From Micropterus salmoides (lineage: Eukaryota; Chordata; Actinopteri; Centrarchiformes; Centrarchidae), in the NCBI RefSeq assembly GCF_014851395.1, contig NW_024040928.1, positions 8,991,728 to 9,055,727 of the forward strand: a stretch of 64,000 nucleotides of DNA, read 5' to 3'. This document shows positions 1 through 12,005 of the stretch, piece after piece. A program made the position numbers and the translations under genes. The notes beneath the pieces are model-generated. The model worked only from the letters and a program-made list of their open reading frames with translations. It ran no database searches and was not told the origin of the DNA. Each line of letters starts with the position of its first letter. Positions within the stretch are counted from its first letter, which is position 1.

Positions 1-1246
1 GAGCCTATTAGGCTACTGGTCAGAAATGACTCACAACAAGGTGGGGGTGTAGTGGGGGAGAAAAGGAAGGGTGGATGGAGTTCACTTTCATAGCTTCCAG
101 CCCGAGATGTCCTCAAAATCAGTTCCAGTCATCTTTGCAATAGAGAGTTCGATGGAAGGGAAAGGGAAAAAATTATTTCACAGAAGATACATGACTATTG
201 TCTGATTATGTGACCCATGACCCTGTACTTTCCACACACATTCAGAACTTCCTGGTTATTCCAGGACAAGGCCTTTTCATGTCGTGTCTACTCTGCCTCT
301 TGTTGAGATTCAGATGACGCCAGCTTTACAGCGCCTAGATCGAGTCCTGAGCAGGGAGACTCATCGCCTGCCTGGTCCCACGGGGAACATCAATTACGTT
401 GTGAAATGCTGTCCTTCAAACACAATCTATTCTGCGGTGTTGCATTATAGCAAAGCTGAGAATTTGAACGTCACACACATAAAAAATCCCTCTCTGGCAA
501 CAGGGTTGTTGGGATGTGGTCTCGAGCTGACAATTAAATTGTCCGCTTGGAATATGCTGTCACTCTGGAAGCACGAGATTTATGGCAAATAATTTTGCGA
601 GAACTGATCATCTTAAATGTTTCAGCTATATTTTATGGCATCATAGATCACTCTGATATGTTCTTGTGTTCTCCGGGGACTGAAAACTGTCCCCAGTAGT
701 TGCAGAACTCATTTACAGACAATTAAAGAAGCTCCAAACAATTCAACCTCCTCTAACTGAACTGTTGCTGAAAAAGTCTTCTATCAGCACTAGGCTCATT
801 TAGTAACTTTCCTGCAAAAGGGGAACATATTTGACACTTTACAAACCACAGAGCATTATCAAACAGTTCTCTGAACCCTCTTTCAGATCAAGCTAAGCAG
901 CTTCTACCAGTAAAGAAAACCTTAAAATCATAATACAGGTATACAGGGTTAAAAGCTGTAAACATTAAACCTGTGTTTACATTGCAAGAGATTCTTTTTC
1001 ATCAGTAATTGCCTCACACTGTGAGCCTGATGATTGGGTAATATTTATGATAGGCCCTTAGGGCCTGCTTCCCTTTCAGTCTCTCTTATGTCTATAAAAT
1101 CTTTTACTCTTGGCTCAACTGTAGCACAGACAAGGTCCCATTAGAACCTGATTGTATATGTGCTTTTAAAGTGTGTCTCTATAGTGCTTTTAAAGTGCAC
1201 AGGCCATGTGCTTGTGTATGTATGTGATGTGGGTGTGTATACAGTA
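1..1246. other. Unique non-coding sequence, no gene seen
   Basis: AT-rich sequence without a recognisable gene or repeat. The open frame at 284-592 (102 codons) begins and ends without splice or UTR context, and its translation resembles no family I know, so I treat it as chance. Confidence 0.5.
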
Positions 1247-1267
1247 TGTGTGTGTGTGTGTGTGTGT
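1247..1267. repeat. (TG)n microsatellite
   Basis: About ten uninterrupted TG units. The flanks at 1200-1246 and 1430-1485 are also TG-rich but imperfect (GTATGTGTG-type variants). Open frames crossing here translate as Cys-Val or His-Thr runs and are artefacts of the repeat. Confidence 0.95.
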
Positions 1268-3643
1268 AGCAGTAAAGGGGCTGGCTCTGAGACTTTGGTT
1301 AACTGGACTATAATTTGGAGGCCCAGTGAAGACTCCCAGCAGCCTCTCACTGTTTGTTTACCAGAGAGACCAACTCTACTGTTTCTGCTGCATCTGCAGG
1401 GTCCTGCAGGAAAAGGCAGTGTTTATCTGTCTGGCTGTGTGTATGTGTGTGTATGCATGTGTGTGTGTAGGTGTAATCGTGTGTGTAATGTAGTTTTCAT
1501 GTGAAAGTGACATTTTGTTGAAATGGTAAATATAAATTTGTCTGTGGGCATTATAAAGACCATTTGGATCACAAATCTCCTTAAATTAACATATTTTCTA
1601 ATGTGCTTGTTTTTTAAGGAACGACTGCTTCTAATTAAGCTGAAAAACTCTGACATCCCCCATTCCCTTACTTTCCCACATCCACCTTTTAAGCTACAGT
1701 AAACCAAGGATAGAATACACATACGCCACCCTTTCTTTCCTGAAATGGTAACTTTGCCATAAATAAGAAAACAAAAAGAGCCCAACTTCACAAAAACACC
1801 CTCACATTAAAAAGTGCTTGTCAGCAAAAAATGACTGCTATTTTTGTTTGTGTTGAGAGTAATTCTCCCGAGACTAAGCTGCTCGCTTTCTGTCCCAATT
1901 GAGTTTTTCTTTTTTTTTCTCCCCCAAGCAGGAATAAAAAGAAAACAATGCAATTCAAAAGACCGGAGCTCCCAGCCTGTCATTTAGTTGTAACTTTGAA
2001 TTGTCTTTGCTCTGCGTGAGCTGTTTTCTTTCACACACACATTCACACACACAGACAGAATTGTTGCAGCATCCTAAATTTCCATCACGAGAGAGGAAGA
2101 AAGACACTGGAGGAGAGGAACTTTCAAAATATCACTCTAATAAAATATTCCTGCTCCTCTGGGATCCTCCTTTGCTCATTCAGCATCAGGAGAAGTGAAG
2201 TGGAAAAGGCCTGTTATTGGTCTCCGTCCAAAAAGGAGAAAGAGAGAAAAGAGAGAGAGACCTATTTCCTTTGGGGATAGACAGAAAATAGAATGAACAG
2301 CGCAACAGTTGACGGAAAACTTTTAACTGCGACAACAAAATGAACTACAGACGACTGTAAGAGGGCAGCTGTCTGGGTGAGTGACAGGATTCAACTCCAG
2401 ACTGAAAGCCTGCTCCGGTGAGGATCAGACAGTATGTGTGTATAATAGACTTTGATCAGACAGAGCTGCTTGTCGGAGCAATAATATTGGGACCGAATGT
2501 AAACTGGAACAGCCCAGGGAACATCAACATAAAACACACCAGCTACAAGTCCTCAAAAGATGCCAGCCTCAGTCACAGGAAAGAGCTTTGAAACAACCTG
2601 AAGTGTAACGTGGGGGATTTTTGCAGTTTTGTAACATTGCCGTAAACGCAGAAATAGTTCGAAACTTTTCTTTTTTTCACAGCAAGAATCAAGAAGACCT
2701 CTGAAAATTTGCAGCAAAGTTGTAAGACAGAAACCCTAACTTGTAACTCTTTATTTGAATCCCCTGTTTAGCATTAATAAGCAGTATATTCACACTCAAT
2801 GAATGATTTCTAACACACTGTAATGTAGTTCAGTAAAGTCTTTTGTATTTGTCAACAACTACAGTATAACTCAATTAACAATACAAGGCAATTGTAATAA
2901 TCTAAAATATGTGTGAGTATTTTTTTATCATATATTATTCATCCTAATTATATGAATCAATGAAATACTTATTCTTATCTAATAACGTAATTATTTATTC
3001 AGAGATGTTTTGGCCTTCAAATCTGCATTGCTTGGAGTGCTTGAGCCCCATCATTCTTGCATGCAAGTCTAGTTCTAATTCTATTTAATGTATTTATTTA
3101 TAAATTCTTCTCCTTCACCCTCCACCATAACTCAGCAAACTCGTTCCACTGATGTCGGCCGTGAGATGCAGGTGAAAGGCCCAGGAGAAGTCGAGCAAGT
3201 GAACATTGGAATAAGGATGTCTATTTATTGTCTGTTATTTCCAAGGTCAAAAATGATACTTAACATGTCTTCATTTGTAGACATGCATGTAAACACATAA
3301 GTAACATATACGTATATGTGTAACAGTTAATAAATGCTTTGTAACACGCTGTAATCATACATCATTAAATACAATTGTAGATGTGTTGTCATCACTCATT
3401 AACTGTTTGTACACCAGTTGCGGATGCTTCAAATCAGTTATAAATGTTCACAAATGCATGAATAAACACTTAAAATGCCCTAATATCTGCTTACAAATAC
3501 ACTACAGTGTGTTATAGCTGTCTATAAGTGTGTACATGCTGCTTTTAAATGATAAATGGAGGGTTGACGTAAACTGTTATCATGTAACTTCTTATTTTAT
3601 TTAGTTCTAAATCCCAATTATCTACATGATTGTTTCCCCCTTT

Positions 3644-3647
<4 letters not shown>
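1268..3647. other. Non-coding stretch with an exon-like purine-rich part
   Basis: No gene is recognised. At about 2080-2376 the sequence is purine-rich and relatively GC-rich and ends in CTGG followed by GTGAGT (GT at 2377), a strong splice-donor match, so it could be an untranslated exon on the plus strand. No coding frame supports this. The part from 2740 to 3600 is AT-rich. Around 3290-3540 there are several short variants of a 'ttataaatg' word, which may be an old dispersed repeat, but I could not place its ends. Confidence 0.3.

Positions 3648-3690
<43 letters not shown>
3648..3690. repeat. (TC)21 microsatellite
   Basis: Perfect dinucleotide run of about 43 bases. The overlapping open frames translate as Ser-Leu repeats and are not genes. 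Confidence 0.97.
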
Positions 3691-3692
<2 letters not shown>

Positions 3693-4040
3693 AAGCCACT
3701 TTACAAAAGAGAGCTACCATTTCTAGCTTCCCTCTTCTCCCTAGAGACTTGTCAATATCAGCTACACACACTGTTCAGAGTTCAAAGACTGGCATCCCAC
3801 TACACACACCTACACACTTTCCTGGCCCCTTTTGTGTCTCCGGGGCATATTTAATTTCAGTGTCTGTGTACACATTTGAACATGTCTCCATGCGTGTGTG
3901 TGTGAGTGTGCCACAGGTGGCACGGTGCTGGTGACTCTGTTCTGATTATTGCGGTGACCAAAGCATTGCCGCCCCATCACATTTGTCATTGCCCTTATCC
4001 TGAAAGAGTGGGTGGGAGGGGAAGGATGGGGGGAGGACAT

Positions 4041-4081
4041 AAGGGGAAGGAGAAGGAGGAAGGAAAGGGAGAAGAGGAGGG
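4041..4081. repeat. Uninterrupted homopurine tract
   Basis: Forty-one consecutive purines (A/G only) sit inside a longer purine-rich stretch beginning near 4001. The words are mostly GGAAGGAGAAGGA-like and close to mirror-symmetric, the composition known to allow triplex (H-DNA) structures. A structural role is inference only. Confidence 0.8.
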
Positions 4082-4330
4082 TAGATGATGGTAAACGGCC
4101 ACCCCCGCGGTGCCATATGGGAGGTGGTTTGAAAGAGTCAGTCTTGTGTTGCCCTTACTGGATGCCTCATGAGCGCAAATTGATCCTTCCCTTTGTACCA
4201 CATCTCTGTCTCCGTCTCACTTACTCTTTTCTCCCTTCCTTCCTTTGAATGTTTCTTTTTTTCACTCTCTAATTTTCTCACATTTTATCCCTCACTCTCA
4301 CATGAAAGAGTCAACACGGAACCCCTCTCT

Positions 4331-4332
<2 letters not shown>

Positions 4333-4366
<34 letters not shown>
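4333..4366. repeat. (CA)17 microsatellite
   Basis: Perfect CA run. Frames through it on either strand give Thr-His or Cys-Val repeats. Confidence 0.97.
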
Positions 4367-4368
<2 letters not shown>

Positions 4369-4693
4369 CCTTCTGAGTTGTCAGACCACCATAAAAGGCT
4401 TGTGTGGGCGTTCCCGAGTGGGTGGGCACTTTGATTTTCAGGTGTATTTGATCTGCTGTGTTCACACCTCGGCGCTGGCGGGGGGCCCACTGTGTAGGCA
4501 GGTAATTTGAGCAAATTAGGAGATGGGGCCTGTGTGTTATTAATGACACCCCATACCCTCCACTGCATGTCCACCTATTGTTCCCTCCTCCGCACACACC
4601 TTTCTTTTCTTCCGCTCCAAGTCCCCTGGTCCCATCTGCTCCTCCTGCTCAACACCCACCCTCAGCCCCTCTGAAGGCACAGTGTATGGAATG

Positions 4694-4720
4694 CACACAC
4701 ACACACACACACACACACAC
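4694..4720. repeat. (CA)13 microsatellite
   Basis: Perfect CA run between a pyrimidine-rich segment (4590-4680) and a G-rich segment (4722-4760). Confidence 0.97.
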
Positions 4721-4817
4721 GGTGCACATGGGATGGGGTGGCAGGATGGGGGATTGGTTCCAGGTGCCAGTTTGAGTGAGAGCATTAATCAAGCAGGCAG
4801 ATCACAGACACCTCTAG

Positions 4818-4847
4818 CGCGTGCACACGTGCACACGTGCACACACT
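4818..4847. repeat. Alternating purine-pyrimidine octamer repeat
   Basis: Tandem copies of an octamer of the type GTGCACAC, preceded by GCGC, giving about 30 bases of strict purine-pyrimidine alternation. Such tracts can adopt Z-DNA under supercoiling. The GTGCAC core is itself palindromic. Confidence 0.8.
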
Positions 4848-7238
4848 CCCCCGATGCTGTACATCTATACACTCTTTACAGTATTATGTTTGCACAGTAG
4901 TAACTACAAGCCCCACTGTCAGTATTCCATGACTGCTACATAACAAACTCCTATTTAAAAATACAACAGTTCTCCACAACTGTTTTTGAAATTTGCGCTG
5001 AGTGACAGATGATTATGATTTGTGAGCAAGTGAGCGCTGATACCAACGTCGGAAGACATGTTGTAACAAGGTGTACTTGTCCCCTCTGACAGCTCCGCTG
5101 ACCTGCTGCCAAGCTGTTGATCACAGCGAGAGCTTGATTTAACTCTCCAATGCTGCTTTACTCATCTTGTTTCACCTTCTCCTCCTCAAATTAAGCAAAA
5201 TCCTGCCCTTCTACGTTTACACGTTTACAGTATGTGTTACCACACATAAATAATCAGAATTGCTTAAAAAATATGGCTAACACGTCCAACCCACGCTGCT
5301 CTTTTCATGACCTGCTGGTAAATAGGTTTATATATTTGGGAGTTTGGCCTGAGTCAGAGGGGATACCGCATTCCTTTAAGATTAAACTAACAAGGGGAAA
5401 AACCTGCCCTTTTCTCCAGCGTGGGGCAGAACAGGTACGGCCTTGTGTAGGTGCTGTGGCCACGCTCTCACTCACATCGTTACAGGCTGAACCCAAACAT
5501 CCAGGAGGCTCGACACTCCATATTTCCCCCTTATAGAAACACCGAGTGTGGAAGCGAAGCCGCCTTGGCCGATTCGCAGGAAAGTGAGGGGAACGCTAAA
5601 CAATGCTGTTCAGGTTTACTGTAGTTTGCTGTATCGGCTCTGCTTAAAGCCATCTTCTGACTTAAATAACTTAAATAAAACTCGAATGCTTGAATGGAAG
5701 AGAGAAAAGAGAGGACATGAAACAGAGAGAGCAGGGTAAAAGAGGTATATGAATCTGGGTTATAATACTGGTGTTCTGTTTCATTAGGGTGAACCGGTTC
5801 CAAGATAGACCAATTTTCAAAGTGTTAGGTAGTTACTTCCTCTCTGAGGGCTTATATCGGATAACAGTAATTCGCCCAGCATGATGCAATTGAAATGGAT
5901 GAAGGGCTGCAGGATCTTGTTAAGTGTGAGAATAGCACAGCGCTGCATTAAAAGCTTCACTGAGTAACGCAATGGCATTAAGCTACCTGGTAATTATGGT
6001 GAATTCAAGAATCATAGCTATGCGTACTGTGGCAGAGTATGCAGATCTATCCAAAAGATACACACCAATTTGGCATGTACCTTGAGTAAACACAGCAAAG
6101 ATATTTAACATTTGAGATGATTTATGAGGGGGGAAAAAGCAGAGATGTTAGCACCAATAGTGTTCAACAAATAGGCTTTATCACTCCTCCGAGAAGATTG
6201 TTTTTGAGTCTATTATCAACACTTTAAATAGGCAGAAACCTATCGTAAGCACAGTCAATTGGCAGGTTGTGTTATCATAATAGTGTAATTAGCCCCCCAG
6301 CTACTGAATATGGGGATAAAAGAAGGCATAATACACAGTTCCTTGTGAGTATTTACACTGAACTCTCCGTTTGTTGTTGCAGTCTCCATATTACAGGAGT
6401 GAATACAATCTCACTCTGCAGTTAATACTCCTTTACTCCCATGCTTCAATAACTCCTCGCTGCTTAATTTGGAAGGAGGAGAAGCAGATATTGTACATGT
6501 CTCTGTAGTTCAGAATTGTTTTGGGCGAGACCACAAAGTGGGGAAGAAAAAAAAAAGCCTCGCACTCAGGGTTTCTCTCGTTTTCTGGGAAAAGGGCTAC
6601 GCTCATTTTCATTGACTCACTGATTGATTTTTTTTAATCAACATTTGGTATATATGCTCAATGGTTACGTCTATGCTCTATGACCATGCAAATACCTTTA
6701 CAGACCGTTACAGAAGAAAAACACAGACAACTTTCTCCTCATCTTTCACATCAACAGAGGCCATTCAAATCACAGGTTACAGTGTTCCCATGACACTCTC
6801 ATTTAGACCTTAATAACTGCCTTCAGCTTATTTAGGGCCATAATCAACCCACCATTCACTGTTAGTACATATGAGTGAAAATACAGACCAATTAATCTAT
6901 CTTTGATTAAACACTGATCACATTAACGCTCTGATTACCCTCAGGAATAATGTAGACTAATGTGAACCCCCCCACACACTAATAAGCCCTAATAGCTGGC
7001 GCAGCATGCAAACACACACAAAGCACCATTTTACTCCATCAATATGACCCTGCTGGGATTAAATAACATGTTTGCCTCAGAGGTACAATTAAGCATTGCT
7101 AAATAGAGTTCCTTTGAGCCTGGAGTTAAGGGAAGAGTCTTCTCTGCACAGTAGCAGCCAGTGAAGCGCTCAGATTTTTCCCCCTGGCTTTTTCAAATTA
7201 CCTATTGATGAGTGGGCTTCACGTCTCTCCCTGGCTGA
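4848..7238. other. Unique AT-rich stretch, no gene seen
   Basis: No coding exon or recognisable mobile element. The part from about 6770 to 7140 is dense in TAATTA/ATTAAT/GATTA words and free of simple repeats, resembling the texture of vertebrate conserved non-coding elements. Conservation cannot be judged from one sequence. Confidence 0.4.
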
Positions 7239-7257
7239 GGGGGGGGGGGGGGGGGGG
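7239..7257. repeat. G19 homopolymer
   Basis: Nineteen consecutive G. Runs of this length are prone to length error in sequencing and assembly and can form G-quadruplexes. Confidence 0.95.
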
Positions 7258-7496
7258 CGATGTCTGGTTCACTTTTAAGATGTCTCCAAGAAGCAGGCCT
7301 GTGGTTAGATCTAAGGCAACACTTATGCAACAGAAGCTGCCTTTCTCAAATACATATACGGTTTCCCTGCAAATTATCTGAGATTTTCTTTGGGGAAAGT
7401 TTTCCGCCCGGAGTCTTCAGATATTTACCCACATTGCCCCGCTTTTCTTTTGATCGTGTTGATTTGTGTAAGCATTTTTTTTTCCTCTAGTGTGAC

Positions 7497-7745
7497 TGCA
7501 CAACTTTACTGAACGATAATTGCTCCCATGACTTAATTGTCCATATGTAATTAAGTTTGTAATAGAGAAAATGTGCATTTAAATGTTCCCCAGAGAGGCA
7601 TGGTGGTTGAGTGGGTGCCACACATGTTGAAGATTATTCTGTCCTCCCCATCTGATCTGCCAGTCTGAGGAGTTATAAAAAATGTATTTGAGGCAATTAA
7701 AGGAAAATTGCTTGATGTAAATGCCAAGACAAATTTTAATGAGCC
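7497..7745. promoter_or_regulatory. Candidate conserved non-coding element
   Basis: A repeat-free block with several homeodomain-type cores (CTTAATTG, GTAATTAAG, GCAATTAAAGG, CAAATTTTAAT) separated by GC-balanced sequence. This resembles vertebrate developmental enhancers in texture. There is no direct proof; the call rests on motif density alone and needs alignment with other fish. Confidence 0.25.
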
Positions 7746-10339
7746 CCCTTTTCTCAATTTGGAATATTTGCCCGCTCCCTCAAGTCGGCTTGATTTATCG
7801 CTGGGAATGTACGCTCAGTTCTAAATTAAAAATGTCCTTAAATACAAATCTACAGACAGGATGGTGTAATGTGGCCAGAAAAACAAAACAATATTTTGTA
7901 ACTTGTGTTCTCAGCAAACAGGCTGACGCCAGACAAAATAATCCAGCAGAAAATGTGTGGACAGGAGAACTTGAAGAAAATATATAAAATCAGCAAGAGG
8001 CAAGACCTGAACGCAGTTTGCATGTTTTTGTCCACCAAATAGATTGATGCTGTGAGGAACACAATTAATCTGTATACCTCAAAATGGAGGTTCACCGAAA
8101 TAAGTACTGTATATTTATTAAAATTTTAAAAAGTGTACATATAAAATTTCACCCTGTTTCAGTTTAATGAACACTCAAACTAAGCTTCAATCAAATTCAG
8201 GTCCTCTTTTTTGTCTGTACAGAACAAAAAGTTTACAAAATCAAACCTAATTTTTGGCAGGTCTGACACAGTACAGTACACTACATTTATTTATTTTAAC
8301 TCATAAATACAACAGAAAGCACTGGTGGTCTTGCAAAATCACATTGCGCTGTCAAGGGGACTTTTTGTGGTTGTACTGACAGATTTACAACCCAGATGTT
8401 CATAAACAGGGGCAACATCAATGAGACGCGGGATCATTCGACAATATTTTACATGAGAGTCGATCGGTGATTGTCTTTCTTCTGAGTCCTCTCCACCTGA
8501 ACATCTGCACACATCTGCTCCCTTCTCCCTCTCTGTCTCTACAACAGCATGCTTTCAATTTCCTGCAGCGCTGCTCCTCTCCTCCCGTAGACACACCGAG
8601 AGGTCAGGGGTTAACATGGTAATAGGTGGTGGTGATTGGTAGAAGACGCTCACTCTCTCCCGGCTTTCAGAGTGTATTAGGAGCCATCCTGCTTCTGTGT
8701 GGAGCAGGAGCCCAGAACAGCTGTGTCTGACCACGGAGCGACTTCTTAAAAACATCTTTTAAACATTTGATTTGGACAGAGGAGCGGAGGCTATGGACCG
8801 GAGCGGAGGGCAGAGATGGGGCGAGGGGGGTATTAAACTGAGCCTGTCTATTTCTTGTGTCGCACAGCAATGGAAATGTTTGTTTAAATTTGAAAATTCA
8901 TCTGGTAAACCTAAAACATCATTTATTTTGCTGATTAAATTAGATTGTGTAAAGGAGCTGTCACAATAGAATACAACAAACCCAAAACAGAGGCCACCAA
9001 CTGGAGCATGCAAGTTGGCTTTCACAGGTAATTGAAAAGCAAAGTTGACGCTACTACCGTTCACAGGTCCTGAATTTTTGTGGTCTTATTTCCTATAGAC
9101 CCACTTTCGAATCCAAGAAGGATCTTGAATATGTGACTGGACAAATGAAGAAAGACTTGCAAAGCGTTAACGTGCAATTATTTCGGAAGAAATTACGAGG
9201 ATTTGTTACACATATAAATTCATATTTTTATCTTTTCAGTAATTTGTGGAGAAGCAATTAGTCAGAGTAAATTGATTGTTTTAAGTTCAAATTAATTCCT
9301 CAAACCTTTCCATTGCAAATTCATATTACGGATGTTGACATGGAGCAACTTGTTCAAAAGTGGATTTATGTCTGTCGATTAAAGGCTCCCTGGGGTCTGC
9401 AGAAATCCACCCTGATTAATTAATGACAGCAGCACGACTGAACAATTTCAGGAAGCGATTACAGACCTTTCTTGGCAAACTAATCAATACTTCTTCCCTA
9501 CACACTCCAGAGACACCCAACACACACACAACCCAGTAATCCCCACATCTTGTTTCAATGCTCTCACTGTAAACTCTCTTGTGCAGCGTCTGTTTACGTT
9601 TGTCAAAAATATCACCCATGCTTTTGTTTTTGGTTCCGCAATGGCATCGCTTTGTAAATCTAAGGCTATGTTGCACAAACATGTCATCTCCCTCTTTCAG
9701 AAATATTTATAAACATCACGTAGAGTAAATACTCGAATGTCTAAATGCAGAGACGTTTTCAGGGTTTTTTTTGTATTTGCGCACCACAAATGGTAGATGG
9801 TCTTTGGGTCTTTCTTCCACCGCAAAAGCATGGACCTTGATAGCAGGATCCTCAATGACCTCAGCTGATCCCCTCCACTCATCTGGACCCAAATCCCTCA
9901 ATCAGATCCAAGAAGCTCACCCCTTTTACCCAAACCCCTTAATTCCTTCATCCAAACCTCAACACCTGACCCCAAGTCCTCCCCATGACCCGAGCCCCTA
10001 ACCCAACTCCAGACACAACAACGACCGGCGAAGCAGTACTTACCCCAGAAGAAGTTTTGTTGACATGGTGTCACTGTGCTGAAAAGGCTGTTAGATGCCA
10101 TAGCTGCCTCTGGTTGCAGCAAGCCCCACTTTTGTTCCTCTGTGGTTTCCGTGACCCCTGACACGTCCTAAACCAAGAGCACGCAGCATGTCATGAAGAA
10201 AAAAAATGGAAAAAGCCATCCACAAGACATGCTTTTACGTATCAACTATTTGTATGACCACAAGTAACAACCAGGTCTGGTTTTATAGAGAAAAAAAATT
10301 GCAGAGGCAAATATCGCCTTTGCGGATAGATCAGATGGT
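7746..10339. other. Non-coding stretch, no gene seen
   Basis: Mixed unique sequence. Short open frames at 8555-9064 and 9416-9901 overlap on both strands and match nothing I know. The block 9290-9430 contains ATTAATTAATGACA and other AT-homeodomain words but no other evidence of function. The C-rich segment 9850-10010 is low complexity (CCCC-rich) and produces a proline-rich chance frame. Confidence 0.4.
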
Positions 10340-11032
10340 GTCGGACTTGCTTGCTTGGCGAGTGTGGTTGGAACGTACTTACTCGCTTAGCGCCGTCCTT
10401 GTGACTGGTGCTGGCCCGCGCCGATTAACCATTTACACTCCAGGTCGCCCTCAAACACCAACCCCGAGCCGCACGTCTGTGGTTCTGTGGTTGTTTGGGA
10501 GGCGAGCAGAGCCCTCACACAACCCAAAAGGCACCAGCTTTAAAACTCGTCTCTTTCCTGCCCTCCATGTGCCGTCACTGGAGAGCCTGGATCACATGCC
10601 CTCTGACGTCATCACGGCACAGCAGTGGAGTGGGACAGCCTACCGTTGTGGCTTTCTTCCCTCTCCTCTCCTCTCCTCTCCCCAGAGTTTTTTTTTTCTC
10701 TCTCTCCTCTCTGGCTCCCCTCCTTCTCTCTTACGCGTGGTTCGGCAGCGTTTCCAGGCTCTCTGGGGGATCGGGGTCTGACGCTCCCATGAGTCAGGAG
10801 GCTTCAGTGGGGGCAGCTTGTTCAACCGCCCATGCCTCCTCAGCATATGGGGAACAGCGCTCGCTCTGCTTTGCTCTCCCTGCTTTGCTCTCCCTTCACT
10901 CTTTCATCCCCCTCCCTCTCTCTCTCCCTCTCTCTATGTCTCTCTCTCTGAATATGCTGCTGCTTCCCTCAACTCCTTTAACAGGCTGCTGCGCTGCTCC
11001 TGTCTGCCTCTAAGCAGGGAGAGCTGAGCTTG
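10340..11032 (+). promoter_or_regulatory. Candidate promoter and untranslated first exon
   Basis: This is the most promoter-like part of the window. CpG dinucleotides cluster at 10340-10480 and 10730-10790 against a CpG-poor background. A perfect palindromic CRE (TGACGTCA) lies at 10604-10611 and an AP-1 site (TGAGTCA) at 10790-10796. A pyrimidine-rich, initiator-like region follows (10650-10960), and the segment ends in GAGCTTG followed by GTAAGA, a good splice donor with GT at 11033. A 191-codon frame (10206-10781) crosses the region but resembles no protein. I infer a possible first exon around 10800-11032 on the plus strand that splices outside the window or to an unrecognised exon. Alternatives are a CpG-containing enhancer or chance. 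Confidence 0.3.
10652..10684. repeat. TCTCC-type pyrimidine mini-repeat
   Basis: Four to five tandem CTCTC units followed by CCCC and a T-run with more CT repeats. It lies inside the candidate promoter, so it may be part of a pyrimidine-rich 5' region rather than a neutral repeat. Confidence 0.7.
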
Positions 11033-11637
11033 GTAAGATTTGAGGGTGTGAGTGAGGAGCGAAATGCTGGCTGGCTGGCTGGCTTACAGTGTGAGACTGG
11101 GTGTGTATGAGTGCGTGTGTGTTTTTGTCTGTGTATGCATGTACAGCAGAGAGACAGAAAGGCTGGGTGAGCGTGTGTGTGAAGAGAAAGCAGAGGTGGT
11201 ATGAAACTGCTTATTTACACAGGCGTGTGTCTGAAGAGCTGCTTCAGTGTCACTTTTGCAGCCCGAATTTGTTGTCTGTCAATCTCTGGCTTTTTTCTCC
11301 TGTTTCACACTCTTTACGTTGCTGTGTCACAGACATCAGTCATGCTTTTGTGTTATTACTGTAATACGTGGATGTGTGTGTGTGTGTGTGCATGCACGCA
11401 TGCAAACCTGTGCTGGGCTTTTAATTGGCTCTCATAGAAGCGACAGACTGGGGTGATTCCTGTAAGAGGCCATAAATCACGGCCACCTGTCTTCTCTGTG
11501 AAAGAGATGCCTTCTCACAATCTCGCTAACACTTGGAGACACACACGCTACAACACAGACACCCAGCAAGAATGGCTTGCCAACATGCAGCGTAGTGCAC
11601 GCAGCTTGTGGCAATCAACGGTGAATCATCACACTCC

Positions 11638-11642
<5 letters not shown>
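11033..11642. other. Tetranucleotide and TG-repeat region
   Basis: Holds a short (GCTG)n array at 11066-11084, TG-rich imperfect sequence at 11100-11190 and a perfect (TG)9 run at 11373-11390. The remaining sequence shows no gene. Confidence 0.7.

Positions 11643-11684
<42 letters not shown>
11643..11684. repeat. (CA)21 microsatellite
   Basis: Perfect CA run of 42 bases. A 158-codon frame (11453-11929) is held open across it by the His-Thr repeat and has no recognisable domain. Confidence 0.97.
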
Positions 11685-11685
<1 letters not shown>

Positions 11686-12005
11686 TCGGTTCACACCCTC
11701 ACATGTATCTGAGCAGTGTCAGGGCTCGTCTTTGATCAGCAATCATAGGTGTCAGATCAAAAACATGGACAGGGTGTTAGTGCAGAAGAAGAGGAATGCA
11801 CAGAATGAACCTGGGAGTTCAGGCAGGTTCAAAAGTGTTCAAGTATCACAGTCATCTCGTCACTGGCCACTGGGCGAGTATGACGAAGCAGTAAAGAGAG
11901 GAACAGCACCTCAGGCTCAATTTTTATGATTTGGTATTGTCAGTGGAAACTACCTTTTAATCACTAATTGGCACAAATCTATCACTGCTGTTTACAGCTT
12001 GTGAT

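Noticed and set aside
7239..7257. G19 (and G16 at 25453, C12 at 63967) as biological features
   Set aside because: Homopolymers this long are often affected by sequencing or assembly error, so I list them only as repeats.
10206..10781. 191-codon plus-strand frame as a gene
   Set aside because: No recognisable domain. The C-terminal third is a translated pyrimidine tract, and the region looks more like a promoter or untranslated exon.
11453..11929. 158-codon plus-strand frame
   Set aside because: It is held open by (CA)21 read as His-Thr; the flanks match no protein.
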